Assembly (NCBI GenBank): GCA_030753265.1
Contig: JASMCQ010000047.1
Location: 1-64,000 of the forward strand
Length of the DNA stretch: 64,000 bases
Origin: Dehalococcoidia bacterium
GTDB taxonomy: Bacteria; Chloroflexota; Dehalococcoidia; UBA3495
Direction: 5' to 3'
In this document: positions 1 to 9,444 of the stretch, piece after piece
Layout: the number at the start of each line of letters is the position of its first letter
How positions within the stretch are numbered: the stretch's first letter is position 1
Notes under the pieces: generated by a model
What the model was told of the DNA's origin: nothing
What the model saw: the letters and a program-made list of their open reading frames with translations, nothing else
Database searches by the model: none
Position numbers and translations under genes: made by a program

Positions 1-262
1 CCGATGTTCGTGCATTGGTAGGCTAGTTTGACCGGATGACGTTGCCGAGCCCCATCGGCCAGGCATCCACGGCCTTGGCGCGATCGTATCGCTTGGGGTC
101 TGAAGCCGATTGGCGTTGGCGCCACGGGCTTGTCCAGCCCACCCGGCACGCTCCCACCCATCCCCAACACCCCACCCCGAAAGTGTGCCTGCGTCCAACG
201 AGGATGGTATAGTAGAAAGCGACGATGGGAAGAGCGGTGCAAGAGACTGAAGGAGGATAGCT

Positions 263-1549
263 ATGGCGAGGGTGGTAATTGCGGGGGCCGGCTGGGCTGG
301 TTGCGCCGCGGCCGTGGCAACGGTGCAGGCCGGGGGCGAGGCGGTCCTTATCGAGAAAGCGGATACCATTCTGGGCACCGGCCAGGTGGGGGGCATTTTC
401 CGGAACAACGGCCGGTTCACCGCCGCCGAGGAGATGATTGCCATGGGCGGGGGCGCCCTGTTCCACCTCATGGACGACTCCAGCCTCCATCAGAACATGG
501 AGTTTCCCGGGCACAAGCACTCCAGCCTCTACGACGTGGCGGTAATGGAGCCCACCGTCCGGCGCTACTTACTGGACAAAGGTGTCGATCTCTGGACCAT
601 GAGCCGGGTTACAAACGTCGTCATGGAAGACGGAGGCATCGCGGCGCTGAAGCTGGAAGGCGGCACGGAAATCGAGGGGGATGCCTTCATCGACACCACG
701 GGCACCGCCGGTTCCATCCCAAACTGCCGCAAGTACGGCCACGGGTGCGCCGAATGCGTCCTGCGTTGTATCACCTTCGGCAACCGGGTCAGCATCACCG
801 CCAAGGCGGGCGTTACCGAGATCGTGGGCCGGAAGATGGATGGGACCCCCGGCGCCATGAGCGGTTCGTGCAAGCTCCATTCCGGATCGGTGAGCCAGGG
901 TGTCAGAGACGAGATGAAACGCGCCGGAGTAGCCGTCCTGCCCATTCCCAAGGACATGATCGAAAGGAAGCGGGAGTTGCTGTCCATGAAGGTCTGCCAG
1001 CAGTACGCGCTCCCTGAGTTCGCCGAAAACGTGGTCCTCTTGGACACGGGCCACGTCAAGCTCATGACCTCTTACTTCCCCATCGACGAGCTTCGGGAGA
1101 TCAAGGGCCTGGAGAATGCCCGCTTCGAAGACCCCTACGCGGGCGGCATCGGCAATTCCGTGCGCTTCATGGCCATCGCTCCCCGGGACGATACCCTCAA
1201 GGTGAACGACGTTCCCAACCTGTTCTGCGCCGGGGAGAAGGCGGGCCTCTTCGTCGGTCACACCGAGGCCATCGCCACGGGGACCCTGGCCGGCCACAAC
1301 GCCGTTCGCTACTCGCTGGGGAAGGCGCTGTTGACCATCCCCCGCAGCACCGCGGTCGGCGAGTATAACTCCTACGGACGGGAGCGGATGGAGACGGAAG
1401 AGGGCCTGGCTGACAAGTTCACCTTCTCCGGTTCGGTCTACTTTGACCGGATGAACGAGCTTGGCACCTACACCACCGATGTGGAGGAGATTCAACGCCG
1501 GGTGGACCGGGCGGGGATGTCCAACGTCTTCATGCAGCCCGTGGCGTGA
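263..1549 (+). CDS. FAD-dependent oxidoreductase (GidA/TrmFO-like fold)
   Basis: A 428-residue flavoprotein. The N-terminus has a Rossmann dinucleotide motif, GAGWAG at residues 8-13, for the FAD ADP moiety, followed by an acidic strand end (LIEKAD). A GGIFRNNGRF segment lies near residue 45. The C-terminal part has PNLFCAGEKAG followed by GHTEAIATGTLAG, the second FAD-contacting region seen in GidA/TrmFO-type and related FAD oxidoreductases. Cysteines cluster at about residues 155, 162, 165 and 169. The ATG is set by an AGGAGG six bases upstream. The substrate cannot be deduced. Upstream bases 1-262 contain no convincing gene. The next gene, a SorC-type regulator, runs towards it on the minus strand, and CoA-transferase and transporter genes lie beyond, so a catabolic role is possible but inferred. 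Confidence 0.8.
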   Translation: MARVVIAGAGWAGCAAAVATVQAGGEAVLIEKADTILGTGQVGGIFRNNGRFTAAEEMIAMGGGALFHLMDDSSLHQNMEFPGHKHSSLYDVAVMEPTVRRYLLDKGVDLWTMSRVTNVVMEDGGIAALKLEGGTEIEGDAFIDTTGTAGSIPNCRKYGHGCAECVLRCITFGNRVSITAKAGVTEIVGRKMDGTPGAMSGSCKLHSGSVSQGVRDEMKRAGVAVLPIPKDMIERKRELLSMKVCQQYALPEFAENVVLLDTGHVKLMTSYFPIDELREIKGLENARFEDPYAGGIGNSVRFMAIAPRDDTLKVNDVPNLFCAGEKAGLFVGHTEAIATGTLAGHNAVRYSLGKALLTIPRSTAVGEYNSYGRERMETEEGLADKFTFSGSVYFDRMNELGTYTTDVEEIQRRVDRAGMSNVFMQPVA

Positions 1550-1825
1550 TTGCAGCCTGCTTCGGCTCTCGCCTCGGCGACTACCGGTGTAGATTCTGCC
1601 ACCCTGCGGCGCTGTGCCTGAGTGGCCGGCCTGAGTAGTTTGTCACGCCCGCGGTCCGGCCCGGCCCGGAGAATCGCCGCGAGAGCGAAAAGGTGAAAGT
1701 TGTGCTGCTTCGTCATCGGTGGGGCAGCACATCTTATCTCTTGGCTTAAGGTGGACTGGCCGGGCTATTGCCGAGCGCGGTTCACCGGGTGATGGGGCCT
1801 CCTCGAATCTGTTGTGCCGCCGTTC

Positions 1826-2830
1826 CTATGCCAGGGACAGCAGCAATTTCGCGGTGACGTCGTCGGTGATCAAGGTGTTGACGAGTTGGTGATCCAGCGC
1901 CACCCTGAGGGGGGCGATCCTTTCCCGGCTGGCGCCAACCACGGCGATCACCTTGGCCCTGCGTTTGACCATCCGGGATAGCCCATCAAGACCCAGCCCG
2001 ATGGCGTGCCTCGCTGGCTCCTCCACCGTCCGCCCTTCCCGGTCGAACCACCAGTGGGAGGCGATCTCACCCACCGCGCCCCGGCCCACCAGATTCCTCA
2101 CCGTATCGCTGCTGACCAAGTCCATGCGGACCACGGTGGAGCGCTCCGGGTCGGGCGCCGCCAGGGGGACGATGGCCACCGTCGCCTCTTCGTAAAGCTC
2201 CTTGACTCGCCGCACCAGGGGAATGGCCTCTATTACCTCGCCGAGGGCTCTCTCGACCAATGCCGGAGCGGGCAGCAAGAAGGAGCGCCCGCCAAACTTG
2301 GAAGCAAAGGCGGAGGCCAATAGGTTCGCGTCGAACGGGTTGTGCTCCAGCGCCAGAACCCCGACCATCGGTACCACGGTGACCCCGGGCAGAGACTGAG
2401 GCGGCCTAAGTTGCCGGGCAATGTAGTTTGCCATCCGTCCCCAGGGGACCACCAGGGTGTCCCGGTTGGTGAGATGTTCCTCCAGGTACCGGGCTGCCGC
2501 CTGCGCGATGCTGAGGACCAACGCCTCTTTCGCCGCGGTCTCGTCGGGCATGTCCATGATGTCTTCCCGGCCGGCGGTCAGCACCACGCTCTCCAGATCG
2601 AACCGGTAGCGGACATCCTGCTCCAGCTTCGTGAGTTCGGCGTAGTCCAGAGGGGGCACCACCAGGGTGCGCACCAAGCCGTCTTTCTTCGCCTGGCTCA
2701 GCCTCCTTCTGATGGTCGATTGATCGACGTTCATAGCTGCCGCCAATTCGTCCACCGACTGGCCCAGTTCGAAATGACGAACCGCCAGCTCCACGTTGGA
2801 TATTCGCCTTCGCGACCGATCGGACACCAT
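1826..2830 (-). CDS. SorC/DeoR-type sugar-binding transcriptional regulator
   Basis: A 334-residue regulator. The N-terminal winged-helix region (about residues 10-60) contains a helix-turn-helix reading SVDELAAAMNVDQSTIRRRL. The remainder matches the SorC effector-binding domain, which is NagB-like and normally binds phosphorylated sugars or related small ligands to control DNA binding. The phrases TLVVPWGRMA and VTVVPMVG are typical of the sugar-phosphate pocket. The ATG is preceded by GGAGGGGG on the minus strand. It is transcribed divergently from the CoA transferase at 3040, so it is likely to regulate that gene and possibly the downstream MFS transporter; this is inferred from arrangement. 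The ligand is unknown. Confidence 0.82.
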   Translation of the reverse strand: MVSDRSRRRISNVELAVRHFELGQSVDELAAAMNVDQSTIRRRLSQAKKDGLVRTLVVPPLDYAELTKLEQDVRYRFDLESVVLTAGREDIMDMPDETAAKEALVLSIAQAAARYLEEHLTNRDTLVVPWGRMANYIARQLRPPQSLPGVTVVPMVGVLALEHNPFDANLLASAFASKFGGRSFLLPAPALVERALGEVIEAIPLVRRVKELYEEATVAIVPLAAPDPERSTVVRMDLVSSDTVRNLVGRGAVGEIASHWWFDREGRTVEEPARHAIGLGLDGLSRMVKRRAKVIAVVGASRERIAPLRVALDHQLVNTLITDDVTAKLLLSLA

Positions 2831-3039
2831 TTTGCGCCCCCTCCAATGCTCCCGCCGGCCGGCACACTTTTGTGCAAGGCCGCCAGGACATGCAAGATTA
2901 TAACCCCCTTTGGGTGTTTATTGGTAGTCAGCCGGGCGCCTCGGCAACCGCATCACTCCTCCACGACGTGTTAGAATTGGAGCCGGAGCCTCCGGGTGTC
3001 GTTGCTGGGGGCCAGAGCGCGGCCATTAGGAGGTCCACG
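2831..3039. promoter_or_regulatory. Divergent promoter region between regulator and CoA transferase
   Basis: This 209-base gap separates the divergent SorC-type regulator and CoA transferase. A TATAAT hexamer reads on the minus strand at 2897-2902 and could be the -10 of the regulator gene. The repeated words TTGTGCAAG and CATGCAAG (about 2871-2896) could be half-sites for the regulator, but no clean palindrome was found. The CoA transferase ribosome binding site AGGAGG is at 3028-3033. Confidence 0.35.
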
Positions 3040-4257
3040 ATGGGTAAGGCATTGGATGGGATTCGGGTCATCGATATGACCCACGAACAGGCAGGTCCTT
3101 CCTGTACGCAAATGCTGGCCTGGCTGGGCGCAGATGTTATCAAGGTGGAGATGGCCGATGGCAGAGGGGACCGCTCCCGCTGGCTGCGCCGCGACGACCC
3201 CGACAAAGACAGCTATTTCTTCCTCTTGCTGAACAGCAACAAGAAGAGCGTTACCCTTGACCTCCGGCAGCAGAAAGGCAAGGAGGTGTTCAAGACTCTG
3301 ATTAACTCCGCCGATATTGTGGTGGAGAACCGTGGGCCCGGAGCCATGGAACGGCTGGGATTGGGCTACGAAGACCTCAGCAAGATCAACCCTCGCCTGA
3401 TCTACGGGTCGGTGAAGGGGTACGGCTCATACGGCCCGTACGCAGATTACAAGTGCTTCGAGCACGTGGCCCAGGCGACCAGCGGCGCCATGAGCGTTAC
3501 TGGCTGGGATGACCGGCCGCCTTCGGTCTCGGGTCCCGGCGTGGGTGATTCGGGCACGGGCATGCACATCGTCATCGGCCTTCTGGCGGCTCTGGTCCAG
3601 CGCAACGTGACCGGCAAGGGACAGGTGGTGGAGGTTGCCATGCAGGAGGCGGTGCTCAACCTGACTAGGGTCCGCTTTACCGGGACGTTGAAGGACGGGC
3701 AGCCGGAGCCGCGCCTGGAGTTCCCGGGCCGCGGCCACCCAATGGGGTTGGGCGGTCTCTTCCCGTGCGCTCCCGGTGGCCCCAACGACTACGTGTACAT
3801 GATAATTCCCGCCGAAAACAACGTCATGTTCAGCGCGGCGGTGGGGGTGATGGACCGGCAAGACTTGCTGGAGGACCCGAGGTTCGCCGGCCCGTCCGAC
3901 CGGCTGGATCACTCCGTGGACCTGTTCGGCATTATCAAAGCTTGGACCGAAGTCCGGGAGAAGCGCGTAGTCATGGAGGCCTTCGGCGAGGCGGGCGTTC
4001 CCTGCGGCGCGGTGTTCGATACCGCCGAGGTGCTTAAACAGCCCCACCTGATCGAGCGCGGGGTGGTTACCGAACTCGTGCACCCGGTCCGCGGAAAGTA
4101 CACCGCGATAGGCTCCCCGGTGAGGCTATCAGATTCTCAGGTGGAGTTGAGCCGTTCTCCTCTGTACGGGGAGCACTCCGACGAAGTGTTCACGACCCTC
4201 GGCGGGATGACCCAGGAAGAGGTGGACGAACTGCGCCGCCAAAAGGTGATCGTTTAG
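3040..4257 (+). CDS. CaiB/BaiF family III CoA transferase
   Basis: A 405-residue family III CoA transferase, which moves CoA between acyl donors and carboxylic acids. Family hallmarks include GIRVIDMTHEQAGPSCTQMLAWLGADVIKVE at the N-terminus (seen here in two overlapping pieces), a VTLDLRQQKGKEVF strand-helix, VVENRGPGAMERLGLGYE and GEHSDEV near the C-terminus. The open frame extends upstream to 2872, but ATG 3040 is chosen because AGGAGG lies six bases before it and homology starts there. At the position of the formyl-CoA transferase catalytic Asp the sequence reads KCFEHVAQA, apparently Glu for Asp, so activity or mechanism may differ. Gene pairing with the divergent SorC regulator suggests substrate-induced expression. 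Confidence 0.85.
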   Translation: MGKALDGIRVIDMTHEQAGPSCTQMLAWLGADVIKVEMADGRGDRSRWLRRDDPDKDSYFFLLLNSNKKSVTLDLRQQKGKEVFKTLINSADIVVENRGPGAMERLGLGYEDLSKINPRLIYGSVKGYGSYGPYADYKCFEHVAQATSGAMSVTGWDDRPPSVSGPGVGDSGTGMHIVIGLLAALVQRNVTGKGQVVEVAMQEAVLNLTRVRFTGTLKDGQPEPRLEFPGRGHPMGLGGLFPCAPGGPNDYVYMIIPAENNVMFSAAVGVMDRQDLLEDPRFAGPSDRLDHSVDLFGIIKAWTEVREKRVVMEAFGEAGVPCGAVFDTAEVLKQPHLIERGVVTELVHPVRGKYTAIGSPVRLSDSQVELSRSPLYGEHSDEVFTTLGGMTQEEVDELRRQKVIV

Positions 4258-4791
4258 GCGAGCCAACCTCGGCGCAGGCCGCGCCCTTTAGCCGGAATCA
4301 TTCATGCTGGCCGCCACCGGCACGACGGCCGACGAAAATAGACGCCGCTACGTCATCCCGAGTCCTTCGCGGGAAGGACGAGGGATCTGGGGAGGTGGAG
4401 GAGAATCCCCATCCCAGATGCCTCGCCGCTACGGCTGGCTCGGCATGACATTTTCGAAGCAATGACAACGCTCTCACCTCCACCCCAAGGCCCAGATACA
4501 AGAATGACAACCATCAGCATCAAGCTGACTGATTTCTAGCCTAGACGCGCCGGCCAAGTCATTCCAGTTCCATGACCGGTGGCGCTCCCTCTGCCCCGGC
4601 CGGGCAAGAGGTGGCTGCCGGGCAAATTCCCGCCCTTGTTTGCCTCCCCGCGAGTATCCGACACCGGATTAGGTCTGCCCCAGCGGCGGTGGCCGCTCGC
4701 GCTTGAGTGGTGGTAGAATCCAGGCGGCTCGATAGATCGAATCGTCACGAACGCCCCGGCAGGAGACTGCTCTGATAGGAGTCCCCACCCC
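4258..4791. other. Intergenic region, no gene recognised
   Basis: About 530 bases without a convincing coding frame. It holds a short repeat-like stretch around 4350-4450 (CATCCCGAGTCCTTCGCGGG and neighbouring words) resembling the dispersed palindromic debris found elsewhere in the window. AGGAG at 4777-4781 serves the next gene. Confidence 0.5.
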
Positions 4792-6132
4792 GTGAAATTG
4801 TTCAAGAGCAGGAGGCATTCCACCCCTGCTGCTGAGGCCGCCCGGACTCAGCAGCAGGGGTTTTTCTATGGTTGGTGGATCGTCATCGCGGGCGGATTGG
4901 CGATGTCCATCTCCGCCGGGATCAACTTCCACGGCTTTAGCAACTTCATCATCCCCCTCGGTAAAGAGTTCGGTTGGAGCCGGACCATCATCTCCCTGGT
5001 CTTCTCCCTCGCTCGCCTGGAAGTGGGGCTGCTCGGCCCCATCGAGGGCTTCTTTGTTGACCGGTTCGGTCCCCGGCGCCTGATGATGATCGGCCTGCCG
5101 ATCATGGCGTTGGGGTACGTGCTCATGAGCAAGATGGGCTGGCTGGCTGGCTTCTTCAACATCGACCCGCTGGTGGCCTTCTTCATCGTGTTCATCCTGT
5201 TCATAACCCTGGGCAACGGCATGGGGATGAGCACCCCGGTAACCACGGCGGTGGCCAACTGGTTCAACAAGAAGCGGGGATTGGCATTCGGTATCCTGTG
5301 GTCCGGAGTTGGGCTCGGCGGGTTTTTCGTGCCGGCTGTGGGCTGGTTGGTGGACCGGTTCGGCTGGAGCGACGCCACCCTGATTATCGGTGTCGCCCTC
5401 CTGTTCATTGCTCTCCCTATCGCCTCCGTGTTCCGGCACCGCCCCGAGGCCTACGGCCTATTGCCTGATGGCGAACCTCCCAGGTCCCGGGAGGGCGAGA
5501 CCGGCCCTGCTCCTCCGGGGCAGCCCGACCTTTCTCGAGACTTCAGCGCCCGGGAAGCGCTGCGAACCTCGAGCTTCTGGTTCTTGAGCCTCTCCATAAT
5601 GGCCCGCTCCCTGGTCAGCGGCGGCGTGGGCCTGCACCTGGTGCCGTTCTTCGTCGGCCTGGGAGCGTCGCCGGTCAGGGCTGCCTGGCTGGCCGGCATG
5701 GTGGGGGTCATGAGCATTCCGGGCCGGTTCGGGCTGAGCACGCTGGGGGACTACGTAAACCGCCGGTACGTAATGGCGGCATCGCTGGCCACGATGACCG
5801 TCGCCATCATTTTTATAGCCAGGGCCAGCAGCGTCTCCGGGGTCTTACCGGTCCTGCTGTTGTACTCGGCGTCTCAAGGGGGTATCTCGGTGATTCCCCA
5901 GGCGATAATCGCCGAGTATTTCGGGCGGAGGTCATACGCCACCATTCAGGGATTTCGCAGCTTCATTCAAACGGCTGGGATTGTCGTGGGCCCAATCATC
6001 TCCGGGTACGTTTTTGATACCACCGGCAGCTATGAGAAGGCGTTCCTGGGCTTCTCCGGCGCCACCATCGCCTCCATGGTGCTAGTGCTGCTGGCCAAGC
6101 CTCCGAAACGAAAGATCGAGCCGGCGCGGTAG
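4792..6132 (+). CDS. MFS transporter, oxalate/formate or monocarboxylate-like
   Basis: A 446-residue major facilitator superfamily protein with about twelve hydrophobic segments in two halves, separated by a charged linker around residues 225-250. The opening GFFYGWWIVIAGG is characteristic of the OFA/monocarboxylate transporter branch. DRFGPRRLM after TM2 matches the conserved MFS loop motif. The GTG start at 4792 has AGGAG ten bases upstream. It probably moves an organic anion across the cytoplasmic membrane; the substrate is not visible. Its position after a CoA transferase fits uptake of a carboxylic acid for CoA activation, an inference from context. Confidence 0.82.
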   Translation: MKLFKSRRHSTPAAEAARTQQQGFFYGWWIVIAGGLAMSISAGINFHGFSNFIIPLGKEFGWSRTIISLVFSLARLEVGLLGPIEGFFVDRFGPRRLMMIGLPIMALGYVLMSKMGWLAGFFNIDPLVAFFIVFILFITLGNGMGMSTPVTTAVANWFNKKRGLAFGILWSGVGLGGFFVPAVGWLVDRFGWSDATLIIGVALLFIALPIASVFRHRPEAYGLLPDGEPPRSREGETGPAPPGQPDLSRDFSAREALRTSSFWFLSLSIMARSLVSGGVGLHLVPFFVGLGASPVRAAWLAGMVGVMSIPGRFGLSTLGDYVNRRYVMAASLATMTVAIIFIARASSVSGVLPVLLLYSASQGGISVIPQAIIAEYFGRRSYATIQGFRSFIQTAGIVVGPIISGYVFDTTGSYEKAFLGFSGATIASMVLVLLAKPPKRKIEPAR

Positions 6133-6343
6133 GTCCTGAGAGTCTCCGGTGGGTGCCGGCCCTCGCGGCTGGGCCTTGGCTCATACCCACCGTCGGAGGT
6201 GAGGCACCCTGCTCGTTCCTCTTTCGAAAACTTTTGACTTGGCTGCAGCAACGATGTAGCATACGAACAGCAGGCTTGTGAATACAATCACTGACTTGTC
6301 GAGCCCCTACCAACCCCGGCTTTTTCCACGAGGTGGGACTCAT

Positions 6344-8650
6344 ATGGGAGACGATATTATGGACCCGCAAGACCGGCAACCCCCCAGCTCTCCGCTCTCC
6401 GGGCCTCCGGTCAACCCGGCGTTCGCGGAAGCTCTGGAGGAACTGGTTGCGGTGGCTAGGCGGGGCCATAAACCCGACAGTCCCTTTTTCAACCCATCGA
6501 ACGATTGGCTCACCGACCGCATGTCGATCTTTCAGGACCTGTCCCGTGAGAAACAAGAACAAATCTTGGAAGAGGCCCGGCAGATCGCTCAGGAGGCCGA
6601 GAAGGCCAATGCTGCCGGCAAGGCCGCCGGCCGGGCCTGGCCTGAGGTGGTGGTCCGGCTGGATAGTGGCGGCCTGGGCTTTTTCAGCCAGTTGGGTGTC
6701 GTGCGCCGGCCTGACCTGACCCAGTATTTCATCGACGGCTTCACCAGGAACCGGGATGCCCTGGCATTCAGCGAGCCCAATCAAGCCCTCTTCGCCAAAG
6801 TCTTCAGTCACATTGCCAAGAAGATGGAGGAGCACTTTGCCTCCGGTGAGACCATCGTTCAATCGGACCGGAAGATTTGCGATGTACCCGGCCGGTCCTT
6901 CCACGCCCGCCAGCTTTTGTTCGGCACCCGCTATCTCCAGATCCCCGTCATGTGGCGGCAGTTGACCTTCGATTGCCCCGATGCTGAGCGCGTTCGGACG
7001 CCCGACATTCTGGAGGTCTCCCTCCCCGAGTGGCTGACCAGCCTGGGCCTACCCGAAGACCTCAAAGCACGGATCAAAGAATCCGGCCTGACCCAACTCG
7101 TGTTCAAGGCGCCGACCAAAGGCCTGTCCCTGCACTTGGGGTTCGATTACGTGGGCGAACACAAGATGGGTCCACTGACGATCGCCATGTTCCTGGTAAA
7201 ACAGGTCAAGGGTCTGGCAGTCCAGGCGGCGCTCAGCCTGGCGCGAGCCAAGACCCTGGACGGAACCATGAAGAACACCGCCATGGTAACCGTCGGCCCG
7301 TCGCTACACGGTAAGAGCACCCTGACCATCATGCTCGATCTCGTCAACAGTGAACTCGGCAAGAGCCTCAAGTTGAAAGTAGATCCCGAGGAAGGGGTCT
7401 TCCCGATGAACGATGACATCGTGCTCGTGCAACCACTGCCGGCGCCCATCGAGACGGTGCGCGATGGGAAGCCCGTCCGCATCCCTTACTCGATTGACGG
7501 CACCGAGAACAACATGTACGCGATGCCCTTTGGGCTGAACCAGGAAGAAGACCCGATTACCTACGAGGCTGTCCGAGGGACCAAGGAGGCCCCCAACACC
7601 GAAGAGGCACTGGAGAACGTGCCGATCGACATCGACACCGGGGTCCCCAACTTCAGGCTGAACCCGGTCCGCAACATGCGGGTAACCCTCTCCCGCCCCC
7701 GCCTCGTCGCCAGGAAAGGGGCCCAGCACGTAATCGAGAGCGTTACCAGCGGGCAAGATAGCGATACCGTGCACGTGCCAATGGAGCGCACCGACCGGGT
7801 TTTCTGGCAGGCGGTAATGCGGCTGAACACGATCACCCCGCCGCTCAGGCGCCTAAACGCGAAACAGTTCGTGCGGGTACTGATGTACGGTGAAGCCGTT
7901 CAGATGGGGGCTGCGATCGGCACCATTGGCCGGCCCTACGTGGAGTATTTCTCCGACCCGTTCATCATCGGGTTGGAGGATGAGAACGCCAACTTGATGT
8001 ACCATATCCTGCAACAGTTTGAGCAGGGCGGGCTGCCCCAAGAGTACTACGCCTTCAACACCGGTGGCGTCGGCGCGGATACCAACGACGAGGCCAGCGG
8101 CGAAGGATACAAGAAGGTCACCAGGGACCTGACGTTGATGCTCACGGAAGCGCTGCTGCGGGGCGCGGTGAAGTTCGAGCATGACCCCGCGTTGCGATCG
8201 GACGTCGCCGTGGCCATTGTTGACGCCCAGGGAAAGGAAGTCCTGGACCTTCGCAAGGAGTGGCTGCCCGAGACGATCTACGGACGGGAAGAGTACATCA
8301 AGCGCATCGCGGAGTTGAGCAGAATACGGTACTACGGACGGGACGACCAGGACAAGGCCGGCATCCTCCGGTACACCAAGGTCGTCAACGAGATGTACGA
8401 TATCGAAGACATCCCCAATCCAGCCAACGAGCGGGAGCTGAGTTGGCTGCTGTCTTTTTACTGGAACGTGGACCAGGCGTACAGTTCGCTCCCCGACCTG
8501 GCGCTGCATCAAGGAGAGGGCCGGCGGCCACCGGCCGATACTCTGGAGGCCATTCAGAAGATGTACCAGGCGGGCCGGAACCAGGGCCTTGAAGTGCCCG
8601 TTGACAGCCAAGGCGCCTTGGCGGAGCTGGGGATCCGCGGGAACGGCTAG
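6344..8650 (+). CDS. PEP carboxykinase (ATP)-like protein, long form
   Basis: A 768-residue protein whose C-terminal two thirds resemble ATP-dependent PEP carboxykinase. GPSLHGKSTLTIML (about 345-358 of the longer frame) takes the place of the kinase-1a P-loop GLSGTGKTTL. PMNDDIVLV takes the place of the metal-binding segment. RLNTITPPLRRLNAKQF resembles the segment before the active site, and AFNTGGVGADTNDEASGEG resembles the NTGWTGG loop. The family is about 530 residues, so the 200-plus N-terminal residues are extra. ATG 6344 is chosen because GAGGTGGG lies just upstream; a GTG at 6278 and an ATG at 6359 are alternatives. Several canonical loop residues differ, so it may be a diverged kinase rather than a gluconeogenic enzyme. 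Not in an obvious operon. Confidence 0.6.
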   Translation: MGDDIMDPQDRQPPSSPLSGPPVNPAFAEALEELVAVARRGHKPDSPFFNPSNDWLTDRMSIFQDLSREKQEQILEEARQIAQEAEKANAAGKAAGRAWPEVVVRLDSGGLGFFSQLGVVRRPDLTQYFIDGFTRNRDALAFSEPNQALFAKVFSHIAKKMEEHFASGETIVQSDRKICDVPGRSFHARQLLFGTRYLQIPVMWRQLTFDCPDAERVRTPDILEVSLPEWLTSLGLPEDLKARIKESGLTQLVFKAPTKGLSLHLGFDYVGEHKMGPLTIAMFLVKQVKGLAVQAALSLARAKTLDGTMKNTAMVTVGPSLHGKSTLTIMLDLVNSELGKSLKLKVDPEEGVFPMNDDIVLVQPLPAPIETVRDGKPVRIPYSIDGTENNMYAMPFGLNQEEDPITYEAVRGTKEAPNTEEALENVPIDIDTGVPNFRLNPVRNMRVTLSRPRLVARKGAQHVIESVTSGQDSDTVHVPMERTDRVFWQAVMRLNTITPPLRRLNAKQFVRVLMYGEAVQMGAAIGTIGRPYVEYFSDPFIIGLEDENANLMYHILQQFEQGGLPQEYYAFNTGGVGADTNDEASGEGYKKVTRDLTLMLTEALLRGAVKFEHDPALRSDVAVAIVDAQGKEVLDLRKEWLPETIYGREEYIKRIAELSRIRYYGRDDQDKAGILRYTKVVNEMYDIEDIPNPANERELSWLLSFYWNVDQAYSSLPDLALHQGEGRRPPADTLEAIQKMYQAGRNQGLEVPVDSQGALAELGIRGNG

Positions 8651-8866
8651 GGAACTATCCCGAGGGACGGTTCGAGGAGCGTAACGCGAACGGCGGAGAA
8701 GCGCTCCGGCCATTCTTTCCGAGCTTGTCGAAGGACTGTCCTTGCCCAAGGGCGGCAGCTTTGGGTTGGTTGCCCGAAGGGCCCGCGAAGTTCGATCTCA
8801 CGACGTTGCAGCCGGCGGCGAACCCACACCGGTCCGGCGATGCGGTCACTGGCTGGAGGTGCCACC

Positions 8867-9094
8867 ATGGCGGCAAGCGCGTATATCTTGATTAACACGG
8901 AGCCCGCGAGCACCCGGGCGATCCTCGAGCAGGTGCAGGGGATTCCCGGGGCGGTGGTTCACGAGGTCCTGGGGCCGTACGATCTGGTCGTCGACCTGGA
9001 AGCGGACACCCAGGAGGACGTCACCGCGATCCTGCGCCACAAGATCCGCCCCATCCACGGCATCACCAACACCGTGACCTGCGTCTGCATTTAG
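8867..9094 (+). CDS. Stand-alone Lrp/AsnC-type ligand-binding (RAM) domain protein
   Basis: A 75-residue protein matching only the C-terminal ligand-binding domain of Lrp/AsnC regulators: AYILINTEPASTRAILEQV, then a VVHEVLGPYDLVVDLEA strand-turn-strand and a C-terminal ITNTVTCVCI strand. There is no helix-turn-helix. Such stand-alone domains form dimeric alpha-beta barrels and oligomerise, and may sense amino acids or other small molecules. ATG 8867 is preceded by GGAGGTG, which decides the start over ATG 8840. It is monocistronic. Confidence 0.75.
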   Translation: MAASAYILINTEPASTRAILEQVQGIPGAVVHEVLGPYDLVVDLEADTQEDVTAILRHKIRPIHGITNTVTCVCI

Positions 9095-9314
9095 GCCCGG
9101 CGGAGAGGGACGCTCCCGTCACCGGCAATTGGGGTCACCGGACCGGTAAGAAGTCCCGCCACGATGTGACCGGCGCCTCCACCGGCTTGCTGAGTGATAA
9201 CCGCAAGAATGCGCCGGGAGGGGGCCTCCAGGGCAGTCCATCCTCATCCGCCACGGCGCCCGGTTGGGGGCGCGGCCCCCATTTCCCTCGTTGGTGGCTT
9301 CTCGAAAGAAAACA

Positions 9315-9355
9315 GCCTCCCCAGTTCGAGGGAGTTCACCTCGAACTGGGGAGGC
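9315..9355 (-). terminator. Rho-independent terminator for the hemerythrin-like gene
   Basis: Perfect 17-base inverted repeat (9315-9331 and 9339-9355) with a seven-base loop. On the minus strand it is followed by a T-rich tail, TGTTTTCTTT. It lies about 90 bases downstream of the minus-strand gene ending at 9445. The rest of 9095-9444 contains no gene. Confidence 0.75.
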
Positions 9356-9444
9356 CGAGTGGCCAAGTGGCCAAGTGCTATCGGTGAACGCGGGTCAGGC
9401 AACCGGGAAAACGATGACCTTGGCCGCGCCGGGCATTGTTGGTT

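Noticed and set aside
130..1017. Long frames overlapping the first FAD oxidoreductase gene on both strands
   Set aside because: Arg/Gly/His-rich composition typical of shadow frames in GC-rich DNA, no motifs, and full overlap with a well-supported gene.
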